IMG/VR virus record: IMGVR_UViG_3300035698_003048
Span: 1 to 23,379 of that record
Origin: a virus
Reading direction: 5' to 3' (one strand)
DNA: 23,379 nucleotides
Shown: positions 1-6,253 of the stretch, in pieces
Layout: each line of letters begins with the position of its first letter
Position numbering within the stretch: the stretch's first letter is position 1
Position numbers and translations under genes: made by a program
The notes under the pieces: generated by a model
What the model was told of the DNA's origin: nothing
Database searches by the model: none
Seen by the model: only the letters and a program-made list of their open reading frames with translations

Positions 1-2
1 AA

Positions 3-77
3 TATGTAGTACCTACTTCTAAGGGTAGGACTATTGGTGAGAAGGGTACTAGATTCTTAAATAACGTAGGAGGATAG
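3..77 (+). CDS. C-terminal tail of an upstream gene (partial)
   Basis: Only one frame is open from the left edge: 24 codons ending in TAG at 75-77, with the tail ...GRTIGEKGTRFLNNVGG. The other two forward frames stop within the first 25 bases. The frame ends one base before the next start codon, the tight spacing typical of this genome. The fragment is too short to assign a family, and it could be chance reading through an intergenic region. Confidence 0.45.
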   Translation, partial: YVVPTSKGRTIGEKGTRFLNNVGG

Positions 78-78
78 T

Positions 79-831
79 ATGAAGTATATAGAGTCAACTA
101 TCAGAGGTGATCATGGATATCTATTACCTATGGGTGATATGCATTTAGGTGATAAGATGTGTGATATCAAGAGGATCAAAGACCACGTAGACTGGGTTAA
201 AGAGAGGAAGAACACTAGAGTATTTCTAATGGGAGATATACTCAATGTAGCTACTACTAGTTCTAAGTCTTCTGTGTTTAACCAAAACATGACACTTGAT
301 GAACAAATAGAAGCAGCTATATTATTGTTTAAACCTATAGCTAAACAGATTATAGGTTGTATATCTGGTAATCATGAACAAAGACTAGAACACTTTGTAG
401 GTTATAATCCTCTAATACCTATATGTCATAGACTCAAGATAGCTTATTTAGAGTACTCTGCTGTTATGGCAATAAGAGTTGGTAAGAAACCTAATATATA
501 TGTAGGTTATGCTCATCATACTACAGGTGGTGGAGGTACACCAGGTGGTAAGATGAATAGAGTAGCTAAGTTAAGAGAGTTAGTATCAAATGCTGACTTC
601 TATCTTGGTGCTCACAATCATATGTTAGGTGTTATACCTGCAGAGACTAGAGTTATTGATGTACAGAAGAAGTGTATCACCAGGAAGAGACAGTTATTCA
701 TAGACTGTGGTTCTTTCTTAGGGTGGGATGAGAGTTATGCTGAAGCTAAGCAGATGATACCAACTAAGTTAGGATCACCTAGGATTAGGTTATCTGGTAC
801 TAACAAGAGAGATGTTCACTGTTCAATATAG
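79..831 (+). CDS. Calcineurin-like metallophosphoesterase
   Basis: This 250-residue protein shows the full metallophosphoesterase motif series: GDMH (D20, H22), GDILN (D53, N56), GNHE (N98, H99), YAHH (H146, H147) and GAHNH (H179, H181). These residues bind the two metal ions and the phosphate in this superfamily, which includes Mre11/SbcD nucleases and phage phosphatases. The length fits a single catalytic domain with no extra nuclease-specific domain. The ATG is preceded by GTAGGAGGA, a strong ribosome binding site, two bases after the previous stop. It begins a rightward run of genes. The substrate (DNA end, nucleotide or protein phosphate) cannot be read from the sequence. Confidence 0.88.
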   Translation: MKYIESTIRGDHGYLLPMGDMHLGDKMCDIKRIKDHVDWVKERKNTRVFLMGDILNVATTSSKSSVFNQNMTLDEQIEAAILLFKPIAKQIIGCISGNHEQRLEHFVGYNPLIPICHRLKIAYLEYSAVMAIRVGKKPNIYVGYAHHTTGGGGTPGGKMNRVAKLRELVSNADFYLGAHNHMLGVIPAETRVIDVQKKCITRKRQLFIDCGSFLGWDESYAEAKQMIPTKLGSPRIRLSGTNKRDVHCSI

Positions 832-839
832 GAGTAGCA

Positions 840-1094
840 ATGAAGAAACCTAAACCAGTATGTGTTAAGTGGGAGGATGCTGTCACTCTAAATAATAATG
901 ATTTAGCTGGAGTCAAGAAACATGAGCCAGAGATAGTAATAACATATGGTATATTACACAAGACTAAGAAATATATCATAATAGAAACCCATGATGGTGG
1001 TAAGAATGCGGAGAGTAGTGACTTCTTAAAGATTCCAATAGAGTTAGTTAGAGAGATAATAGTGTTACAAGAGATATATAAGAAGGAGGTATAG
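840..1094 (+). CDS. Hypothetical small phage protein
   Basis: This is an 84-residue soluble protein with no membrane segment or cysteine motif. The N-terminus reads MKKPKPVCVKWEDA and the middle has alternating beta-type residues (IVITYGILHKTKKYIIIET), suggesting a small beta-rich fold. The ATG follows TAGGAGTAGCA and lies eight bases after the phosphoesterase stop. Its TAG stop shares its last base with the GTG start of the next gene, so the two are probably translationally coupled. I do not recognise a family. Confidence 0.7.
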   Translation: MKKPKPVCVKWEDAVTLNNNDLAGVKKHEPEIVITYGILHKTKKYIIIETHDGGKNAESSDFLKIPIELVREIIVLQEIYKKEV

Positions 1095-1534
1095 TGGAGT
1101 TACCAAATGATCTACCAGCAGAGCCAAGACGATTAAAGACATTATGTGGTACACTTAATCTTATATTAAATAGGTATGAAGATAGACTAGTACGAATAGA
1201 GATACATCTAGGTAAAGGTGGTAGTTGCCAATGTGAGATGCTATTAGGTATAGGTACACTCATATCAGGTATACTACAGAATGGTAACTACTTCCAGATC
1301 AAGAATACCTTAGAAGAGTTGTTACAGATTAATTGTGGTAATCATATACATAATATAGGAGAGCGTGGTTATTATAAGAAGGCTGATAAGTACTTCTCTT
1401 GTATAGATTGGATAATTGATATAGTATTAACTATAAAGAAGGAGGAATATGATAGAGAGCAAGTGGACAAAGCAGTGGAAGAAACAAAGAAGAGAGATGA
1501 ACAAGTCTCATGCGTGGAGCATGACGCCAAGTGA
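1094..1534 (+). CDS. Hypothetical protein
   Basis: This 146-residue protein starts at GTG, overlapping the previous stop by one base and preceded by AAGGAGGT at 1084-1090. It is rich in Leu/Ile and Cys (CQCE near residue 45) and ends in a charged, helical tail (EEYDREQVDKAVEETKKRDEQ). No catalytic motif is recognised. The last 86 bases overlap the start of a small gene in another frame, which has its own ribosome binding site. It is probably part of the early region. Confidence 0.65.
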   Translation: MELPNDLPAEPRRLKTLCGTLNLILNRYEDRLVRIEIHLGKGGSCQCEMLLGIGTLISGILQNGNYFQIKNTLEELLQINCGNHIHNIGERGYYKKADKYFSCIDWIIDIVLTIKKEEYDREQVDKAVEETKKRDEQVSCVEHDAK

Positions 1535-1625
1535 GTATAAAGCTTATAACAAATCCATCAAAGAGTATCGGAAGAAGAAGTTATCTTATGATACTAGAGC
1601 ATGGGTAGATAGAGAGGAAGTATGA
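1449..1625 (+). CDS. Small basic hypothetical protein
   Basis: This 58-residue frame starts at ATG after AAGGAGGAAT and ends at TGA, whose first bases belong to the next start (ATGA). The product is very basic and aromatic (MIESKWTKQWKKQRREMNKS at the start, then EYKAYNKSIKEYRKKK), which may suit nucleic-acid binding. It overlaps the 3' end of the preceding gene in another frame. Support is the good ribosome binding site and the coupled junction. No family is recognised. Confidence 0.5.
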   Translation: MIESKWTKQWKKQRREMNKSHAWSMTPSEYKAYNKSIKEYRKKKLSYDTRAWVDREEV

Positions 1626-1801
1626 AAGAGCCGATTGATTATTGGATGGAGAAACATAGCGTTAACTGTTACTTTTGCGGTGTTTTAGTAGATGAGAGAG
1701 AGTGCTATGACGCAAATGTATGGAATAATAACGATGGTGGGGGTATATGTGAAGATTGCCAAATACATAAAGAGGCTGAACAGTTAAAAAAAAAGGAGTA
1801 G
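1622..1801 (+). CDS. Small putative zinc-binding protein
   Basis: This 59-residue protein has two CxxC pairs (C16/C19 and C43/C46) in the pattern of a small treble-clef or ribbon zinc knuckle, followed by a lysine-rich tail. The ATG overlaps the preceding TGA stop (ATGA), implying translational coupling. Such small zinc proteins are common in phage early regions as transcription or host-takeover factors, but nothing here identifies the role. Confidence 0.55.
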   Translation: MKEPIDYWMEKHSVNCYFCGVLVDERECYDANVWNNNDGGGICEDCQIHKEAEQLKKKE

Positions 1802-1807
1802 TAAATA

Positions 1808-1879
1808 ATGTCTAAACATTGTTGGCAGAAAAGAAAACAGGATAGGGGGAGAGATGCCAGGACAACAAAAGAAAGCTAA
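1808..1879 (+). CDS. Possible very short peptide (23 residues)
   Basis: An ATG six bases after the previous stop, with AAAGGAG upstream, opens a 23-codon frame for a basic peptide. It overlaps the start of the next candidate gene. The ribosome binding site is the only support. It may be a leader-like or non-functional frame. Confidence 0.25.
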   Translation: MSKHCWQKRKQDRGRDARTTKES

Positions 1880-1997
1880 GTTAGTTTTAATGGGCAAGCC
1901 AGCATTTAAAAGAAACGGGTGTTTTGGTAAGCCTAATCAGACAAAGACAGGGATTGACAGTAAGGAATGGAAGGAGGAGTGCCGTGCTAAAAGATGA
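1854..1997 (+). CDS. Small basic hypothetical protein
   Basis: This 47-residue frame starts at ATG after AGGGGGAGAG and ends at TGA. The product is lysine/glutamine rich (MPGQQKKAKLVLMGKPAFKR), with two cysteines and no recognised domain. It overlaps both the preceding 23-codon frame and the next GTG frame. Its ribosome binding site is plausible, but coding status is uncertain. Confidence 0.4.
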   Translation: MPGQQKKAKLVLMGKPAFKRNGCFGKPNQTKTGIDSKEWKEECRAKR

Positions 1998-2073
1998 GTT
2001 GGAGAAGATATTGCACGATGAGTATGGAGGTACAGCAAGGTTTAGTAGTGAACGAGAGATGTTGGGGTTATGA
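1984..2073 (+). CDS. Possible micro-protein (29 residues)
   Basis: GTG start seven bases after AAGGAGG (1971-1977). It encodes an acidic helical peptide (VLKDELEKILHDEYGG...) whose TGA stop overlaps the ATG of the next frame (ATGA). The strong ribosome binding site and coupled junction argue for translation. The length gives no functional clue. Confidence 0.35.
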   Translation: MLKDELEKILHDEYGGTARFSSEREMLGL

Positions 2074-2150
2074 AGATATTTTATATAGTCTGTTTTATTG
2101 TTTTTATAACAGGGTGGATTGCTTTTGCTATCAACCATTTTACTAAGTGA
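2070..2150 (+). CDS. Single-span membrane micro-protein (26 residues)
   Basis: The frame runs from an ATG coupled to the upstream stop (ATGA) to TGA. It consists of a short start (MK), one hydrophobic stretch from about residue 3 to 21 (IFYIVCFIVFITGWIAFAI) and a short polar tail NHFTK. This is the shape of a one-helix membrane peptide. Comparable phage peptides act as host-membrane modulators or superinfection-exclusion factors, but no homologue is claimed. Confidence 0.45.
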   Translation: MKIFYIVCFIVFITGWIAFAINHFTK

Positions 2151-2171
2151 ACAAAGTGAAGGTAAGGGGGA

Positions 2172-2333
2172 ATGATGAATAAGTATCAATGTAAGTATTG
2201 TGATAAACCTAGAGAGTTTGTTAGATTCATAGGTACACCTTCAGTTAGAGAGAATGTATGCTTTGACAAAGAGTGTGATATGAAGAGTCAAGTTAGACAT
2301 GGCGTGTATAAGCCTATAATAGGTACAAGATAA
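2172..2333 (+). CDS. Small zinc-finger-like protein
   Basis: This 53-residue protein (52 if the second ATG at 2175 is used) follows AAGGGGGA. It has a CxxC pair (C7, C10) and a second pair (C30, C35), consistent with one zinc site, and many basic residues. Its TAA stop overlaps the ATG of the radical SAM gene (TAATG), so the two are probably coupled. No family is recognised. Confidence 0.55.
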   Translation: MMNKYQCKYCDKPREFVRFIGTPSVRENVCFDKECDMKSQVRHGVYKPIIGTR

Positions 2334-2707
2334 TGCCTTGCGAAAACTATAAGCCTGAGTATCCGTACAATAGTATAGTATTACCATACTCATATAACTA
2401 TATAGAAGCATATCTAACATATGCTTGTAATATGAAGTGTGACTATTGTATCAATAAATACAGTAATAAACCTAAGAGCAAGCAGCTATCTGGTACGGAG
2501 TGGGTGAAGAACCTTAATAGGATTGCAGCTCGATCTGATCTCCCTATTACATTGGGAGGCGGTGAGCCTACAATGCACCCTGACTTCTATGAAATAGTTA
2601 ATAGGATAGACCCTAGTATCAAGCTAGACCTACTCACTAATGGTATGTTTGATGTAAGAAAGTTTTGCATCTTATGTACACCCCGACAGATTCAAGAGAG
2701 ATGCTAA
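2333..2707 (+). CDS. Radical SAM enzyme, N-terminal part (frameshifted)
   Basis: This frame contains the radical SAM signature C32-x3-C36-x2-C39 (YACNMKCDYC), whose cysteines hold the 4Fe-4S cluster that cleaves S-adenosylmethionine. It also has the SAM-contacting GGGEPTMHPDF motif and the following beta strand (LDLLTNG). The frame runs off register at the T4 run 2663-2666: removing one T makes the protein continue as FASYVHPDRFKRDAKYASIR and join the downstream frame. As read, it ends early at a chance TAA... TAG-type context with a 124-residue truncated product. The start overlaps the upstream stop (TAATG). The substrate is unknown. Possibilities include nucleoside, peptide or sugar modification. 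Confidence 0.75.
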   Translation: MPCENYKPEYPYNSIVLPYSYNYIEAYLTYACNMKCDYCINKYSNKPKSKQLSGTEWVKNLNRIAARSDLPITLGGGEPTMHPDFYEIVNRIDPSIKLDLLTNGMFDVRKFCILCTPRQIQERC

Positions 2708-3224
2708 GTATGCATCAATACGTATAAGCTTCCATCCAGGGTATAGTGATGTAAGTAAGCTTATATATAATACTGAGTTCTTGTTGACTAGAGGATATAG
2801 TGTAGGTATATGGGCTGTAAATCATCCTGAGCATGTACATCTTATTAAGCTTGTACGTAAGATATCAGGTAAGGCAAAGATAGACTTTAGGCTTAAAGAG
2901 TACTTAGGTATGTATGAGGGTAAGATGTATGGTACATATACATATCCATATGCTGTAGATGGTGTAGCTAAGGAACGTCTATGTCAACCTACTGAGCTGC
3001 TGATAGCTCCCAATGGTGATATACATAGGTGTCACTATTGTTTATACAAGGGTACTGATGCATATGCCAATATACAAGATGTTCTAGTAAAACCGCAAGA
3101 CTTCTACAAGAAATGTGAGTCTTGTGGCTTATGTAACTTATGTGATATCAAGAGCAAGTTCAATAGGTTTCAAGAGCTTGGTCATTGTTCAGTTAATATA
3201 ATACCAACTGGGGAACCTAAATGA
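2658..3224 (+). CDS. Radical SAM enzyme, C-terminal part with extra cysteines
   Basis: This is the continuation of the radical SAM gene in the next frame. It is open from 2658 and could be started internally at TTG 2781, which has no convincing ribosome binding site. It carries the rest of the TIM-barrel-like core and a cysteine-rich C-terminus (CQPTELLIAPNGDIHRCHYC, then CESCGLCNLC), resembling SPASM/twitch-type auxiliary Fe-S cluster regions. Joined with the upstream half it would give about 296 residues, normal for a radical SAM enzyme. The TGA stop overlaps the ATG of the next gene. Either a real one-base insertion, a sequencing error or programmed slippage splits the gene. Confidence 0.72.
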   Translation, partial: ESFASYVHPDRFKRDAKYASIRISFHPGYSDVSKLIYNTEFLLTRGYSVGIWAVNHPEHVHLIKLVRKISGKAKIDFRLKEYLGMYEGKMYGTYTYPYAVDGVAKERLCQPTELLIAPNGDIHRCHYCLYKGTDAYANIQDVLVKPQDFYKKCESCGLCNLCDIKSKFNRFQELGHCSVNIIPTGEPK

Positions 3225-4222
3225 GAACATGTGATATAGGATTAGGACTGACAGGAGACCCTCTAATAGAACAGATGGGTAAAGCAAAGGATACTAGGAA
3301 AGCCTTAGCTGAAGGTATTATATATGAGCATACTATACTCATGATAGCTGCTGATCCTGGTTGTGGTAAGAGTACAGTATCTACACAGTTAGCTATAGAG
3401 TTAGCTGCAGGTGTACCTGTATTTGGTATGTATAATGTACCTAAACCATTGAGGGTACTATATGTACAGACAGAGAGACCTATACTAGAGTTCTTAGAAA
3501 GAGCAGAGACTATTAATAAGTATATACCTATTAATGAGAATAATCTAGTAGTTACTGATGAATATAAAGTTTTGAATCTCCTTAACATCGAGCATGTTCG
3601 GGTTTTCATCGAATGCATTCATCGGGATTGCCCAGGAGTCGATATCATCTTCATAGACCCTATATATCCTATGGTGAGTGGGGGATTAAGCAAGGATGAA
3701 CCTGCATCTGCCTTCACCAAGGCTATGAGCTTGGTGCAAAAGGAGACTGGTGCTGTATTATACTATAATCATCATACTGTTAAGCAGGGATATGACCAAC
3801 AAGGCAACAAAGTAGAGAGGGATGACCCCTTTTATGGCTCACAGTGGTTAAAAGCTCATGTTACAGCATCTTATTATATGAAAGAGAAGGGTGATGTAGG
3901 AGTATCCTTGATAAAGAAGAAGGATAACTATAATATATTGCCTAAAGAGATCGTGCTTGAGTATAATCCTGAAACTGAGCTCTGCACTGTCTCAAGGGAT
4001 GAATTAAGTGTGGAAGCTAAGCTTAGAATCTTCGTAAACCAATACAAACACACAGATAGAGAGTTCTCTTTTAAGGACATTCAACTGCTGTGCAATGGGA
4101 TTTCTACAAGATCGCTTCGTGCACAGCTCTCTACGACCCTTTTTAAAAGTGTTTTTTTAGTTGTAAGTAATAAGAGCAACAAGTACTTATACAAAATAAA
4201 GCATACTGCCCCAAACCTTTAA
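3221..4222 (+). CDS. RepA/AAA_25-type helicase-like ATPase
   Basis: This 333-residue RecA-fold ATPase has a Walker A motif ADPGCGKST (about residues 44-52), a Walker B motif IIFIDP (D146) and a downstream YYNHHTV segment typical of RepA-like hexameric helicases and phage AAA_25 proteins. The last 80 residues look like a winged-helix domain. It probably unwinds or remodels DNA at replication. The start overlaps the radical SAM stop (ATGA), so translation is likely coupled. Codon choice changes inside the gene near 3565, from ATA/GTA/CTA-rich to ATC/CTC/CGG-rich, suggesting mosaicism. It could instead be a Sak4-like recombinase, but the C-terminal winged helix favours the helicase group. Confidence 0.75.
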   Translation: MRTCDIGLGLTGDPLIEQMGKAKDTRKALAEGIIYEHTILMIAADPGCGKSTVSTQLAIELAAGVPVFGMYNVPKPLRVLYVQTERPILEFLERAETINKYIPINENNLVVTDEYKVLNLLNIEHVRVFIECIHRDCPGVDIIFIDPIYPMVSGGLSKDEPASAFTKAMSLVQKETGAVLYYNHHTVKQGYDQQGNKVERDDPFYGSQWLKAHVTASYYMKEKGDVGVSLIKKKDNYNILPKEIVLEYNPETELCTVSRDELSVEAKLRIFVNQYKHTDREFSFKDIQLLCNGISTRSLRAQLSTTLFKSVFLVVSNKSNKYLYKIKHTAPNL

Positions 4223-4232
4223 AAGGGGCAGT
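4205..4232 (+). terminator. Perfect 8-bp hairpin at the end of the helicase gene
   Basis: ACTGCCCC (4205-4212) pairs perfectly with GGGGCAGT (4225-4232) across a 12-base loop holding the helicase stop codon. No U-tract follows, so this is either a weak terminator, an RNA 3'-end stabiliser or an attenuator. The GGGCAG arm can also pair with CTGCCC at 4306-4311, just before the promoter, so an alternative fold exists. Confidence 0.45.
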
Positions 4233-4311
4233 GCAGTGCAATGGTACATACTATATAAGGTATACATGACACACACTCTCAGATATCAGACAACTTTATT
4301 TTTTGCTGCCC

Positions 4312-4340
4312 TTGACATCGAGGGTAAACTAGTGTATACT
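4312..4340 (+). promoter_or_regulatory. Sigma70-type promoter
   Basis: TTGACA (4312-4317) is separated by exactly 17 bases from TATACT (4335-4340), a consensus -35 and a one-mismatch -10. The element lies in a 138-base intergenic gap and points at the gene starting at 4361, giving a leader of only about 15 bases with GGAGGAG before the ATG. It probably drives the rightward block beginning with the thiamine-diphosphate enzyme module, using host RNA polymerase. Confidence 0.8.
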
Positions 4341-4360
4341 TTAATTAAATTGGAGGAGTA

Positions 4361-4744
4361 ATGATAGAACACCCCGAAGCACCAAAGCAGTCCCTTGGAG
4401 ATGTAATTGATAAGCTGTCCATACTCATACGGAAAGTACAGTTTGGTGAGACTCAAGCCATGAAGGAGTTAGAGTATCTGCAGATTGCCCTTACTAATAT
4501 GGGATATGATGGTTCTCTCATAGTGACCATAATTGAAGTGGCTCAGGCTAACTTTGAGATATGGGAGAGAGAGAACAAGCTAAGAAATGGTGGTGAAGAT
4601 GAGTTTAGTTTGGCTGAGATAGGTAAGAGAGCTATTGAGATAAGGGATTTCAATAGGAAGAGAGTGAAAGCGAAGAATGAGATTAACCGCATAACGGAGC
4701 TTGGCTTTAGAGAGTTCAAGGTTAAACACAGAAGTCAATGCTAG
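4361..4744 (+). CDS. DUF6165-like protein
   Basis: This 127-residue helical protein follows TTGGAGGAGTA and is the first gene after the sigma70 promoter. The pattern SLGDVIDKLSIL near the start, IWERENKLRN in the middle and the C-terminal EIGKRAIEIRDFNRKRVKAK followed by NEIN resembles the DUF6165 family as I remember it, a family of unknown function often seen near sugar or surface-polysaccharide genes. It ends ten bases before the GTG start of the E1-alpha-like gene, so they are probably co-transcribed. No catalytic residues are known. The family assignment is from memory and moderately sure. Confidence 0.6.
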   Translation: MIEHPEAPKQSLGDVIDKLSILIRKVQFGETQAMKELEYLQIALTNMGYDGSLIVTIIEVAQANFEIWERENKLRNGGEDEFSLAEIGKRAIEIRDFNRKRVKAKNEINRITELGFREFKVKHRSQC

Positions 4745-4754
4745 TGGAGATATC

Positions 4755-5384
4755 GTGGAGATAACACCTAAGAAGTTAATAGCTTTTGAGAGTAAAGTTG
4801 CTAAACTCTTTAAGCAGAAGAAGATACGTGTCCCTATACACTTATCTGGTAGTGTAGATGGCTCCTATGAGAGGTTCTTGGTGGACCTCTTTACTAAAGT
4901 ACGCCCTGTCGATTATGTATTCTGTACTTGGAGAAATCACATGCACTACCTGCTTAAAGGGGGTAGCGAGAAGAAGTTACTTGATGAGATACAAGGTAAG
5001 ACTACTGGTATCTGTAAGGGTAAAGCGGGGTCTATGCATATCATAGATCACAAGCTGAGGTTTTACAGCTCAGCTATTGTAGGTGGTAACTGTGCTATAG
5101 CTGTAGGAGTAGCTATGGGGATTAAGAGGAATAAGGGTAAGGAGCATGTGTACTGCTTTATAGGAGATGGGGTTACAGATACAGGGTTCTTTTTTGAATC
5201 ATTAAGATACGCTGCTAATCGATGGCTACCTATTACCTTTGTGGTGGAGAATAATGATAGAAGTGTTGATGCTAGTGTGGAAGAGAGATGGGGTAAGAAT
5301 GTTAATACCGATAGCTTCTATAAGTATGTACGCTTTGAAGCTAAGTATCCACATGCAGGTATTGGAGAGTTCGTAGCGTTCTAA
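4755..5384 (+). CDS. Minimal thiamine-diphosphate enzyme, E1-alpha-like subunit
   Basis: The protein matches the thiamine-diphosphate-binding half of 2-oxoacid dehydrogenase E1-alpha subunits: WRNHMHYLLKGG, then GKTTGICKGKAGSMHI, then GNCAIAVGVAMG, then the cofactor motif GDG (137-139) with NN (166-167) 26 residues later, and a following SVEERWG-like loop. This motif binds the Mg-diphosphate of thiamine diphosphate. At about 209 residues it lacks roughly the last 100 or more residues of normal E1-alpha proteins (about 320-370). I chose GTG 4755, five bases after GGAG and ten after the previous stop. An upstream TTG at 4701 would add 18 unconvincing residues. Its partner subunit lies at 5626. 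The donor substrate is unknown. Confidence 0.82.
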   Translation: MEITPKKLIAFESKVAKLFKQKKIRVPIHLSGSVDGSYERFLVDLFTKVRPVDYVFCTWRNHMHYLLKGGSEKKLLDEIQGKTTGICKGKAGSMHIIDHKLRFYSSAIVGGNCAIAVGVAMGIKRNKGKEHVYCFIGDGVTDTGFFFESLRYAANRWLPITFVVENNDRSVDASVEERWGKNVNTDSFYKYVRFEAKYPHAGIGEFVAF

Positions 5385-5398
5385 ACAAAGGAGGAGAT

Positions 5399-5590
5399 AT
5401 GGGAGGAGGATTAAAAGGAAGTGGAGCATATGCTAAGTATGAAAGAGGTGAGTTACTCACAAGAGGTCAGGCTATACTAGCACATTGTTATCAGTGTAAT
5501 GGTGGCCATACAGGGGGTCTGAGCGATTCTAAGGACTGTTTAGGTACTACCTGTCCATTGTATCAGTTCTTTCCTTATAAGGGAAAGTAG
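5399..5590 (+). CDS. Small four-cysteine zinc-binding-type protein
   Basis: This 63-residue protein follows AAGGAGGAGAT and lies between the two thiamine-diphosphate enzyme subunits. It has C30-x2-C33 and C47-x4-C52 with a closing CPLYQFFPYKGK tail. This pattern (CxxC followed by DCxxxxCPLY..F.Y) recurs in small phage proteins I have seen, probably binding one zinc ion, but the function is unknown. Its position could mean it is a structural partner of the E1 pair or simply a separate cargo gene. Confidence 0.7.
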   Translation: MGGGLKGSGAYAKYERGELLTRGQAILAHCYQCNGGHTGGLSDSKDCLGTTCPLYQFFPYKGK

Positions 5591-5625
5591 AACCCCTAAA
5601 CGGCTGACGAAAGGATTACAGCATA

Positions 5626-6141
5626 ATGAAATACAAAGATCAAATAACTAAATCAATGGTTAAGTTAGCTAAAGACCCTAAGGTAGTATTTGTGGGGTAT
5701 AATACAGCTAAGGGCCACAGAATGTATGGCACCTTAGCTAAGATACCTAAGAAGAGGTGTATAGAGACACCTGTATGTGAGAACCTTATGGTAGGACTAG
5801 GTATGGGTATGAGCTTAAGGGGTATAAAGCCTGTAGTATGCTTTGAAAGGCATGACTTCCTACTCATAGCTATGGATGCTATAGTCAACCATATGGATAA
5901 GCTACCTGAGTTAAGTGGGTATCAGTTTACATTCCCTATGCTTATACGTACTGTAGTAGGGCATAATGAACCACTAGACCCAGGCTTACAGCATACACAG
6001 AACTTCACTAGGTTACTCAGAGACTTTACTAAGAACATATGGATAGAGCAGTTCAGTGATATGTTTGATGTAACTAAGTTCTATGATGGGTATAACTTTA
6101 AGGAACCAGCAATAACTGTGGAGTATAAGAGCCAATATTAA
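5626..6141 (+). CDS. Minimal thiamine-diphosphate enzyme, E1-beta-like subunit
   Basis: This 171-residue protein matches the pyrimidine-binding domain of E1-beta/transketolase-like subunits. IETPVCEN contains E52, aligned with the glutamate that activates the thiamine N1'. It is followed by GLGMGMSLRGIKPVVCFE, the AMDAIVNHMDKL helix, and GLQHTQ with H123 at the catalytic histidine position. The C-terminal transketolase domain of full E1-beta proteins (about 325 residues) is absent and replaced by a short unique tail. An active site would need the alpha-like subunit at 4755-5384 to supply the diphosphate-binding half. The ATG follows AAAGGAT. Decarboxylase/acyl-transfer or ketol-transfer activity is inferred, with unknown substrate. 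Confidence 0.82.
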   Translation: MKYKDQITKSMVKLAKDPKVVFVGYNTAKGHRMYGTLAKIPKKRCIETPVCENLMVGLGMGMSLRGIKPVVCFERHDFLLIAMDAIVNHMDKLPELSGYQFTFPMLIRTVVGHNEPLDPGLQHTQNFTRLLRDFTKNIWIEQFSDMFDVTKFYDGYNFKEPAITVEYKSQY

Positions 6142-6157
6142 CAAAGTCCAGGTCACA

Positions 6158-6253
6158 GCGGGGACAGGTATATGACTCTCAGTTGTATGCCCCTCCACAG
6201 CTAGGTAGGTTGATTTGTCCCCTACTCCTACCCCTGGGCACTATAAGGAGGAA
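6158..6253 (+). other. GC-rich potentially structured leader
   Basis: This noncoding stretch is much richer in G/C than its neighbours and has several complementary segments: GGGGACA (6160-6166) with TGTCCCC (6216-6222), GGTAGG (6204-6209) with CCTACC (6227-6232), and GGGG (6160-6163) with CCCC (6190-6193). The first two pairings interlock as a pseudoknot or exclude one another. CCTCC (6192-6196) can also pair with the AAGGAGG ribosome binding site at 6245-6251 of the next gene. A regulatory RNA leader is possible, but no known riboswitch class is recognised. Confidence 0.35.

Noticed and set aside
1994-2143. A 49-codon forward frame starting at ATG 1994 (MSWRRYC...)
   Set aside because: It lies across two better-supported small frames joined by an ATGA overlap, has no ribosome binding site at the right distance and reads as unlikely Cys/Tyr-rich sequence.
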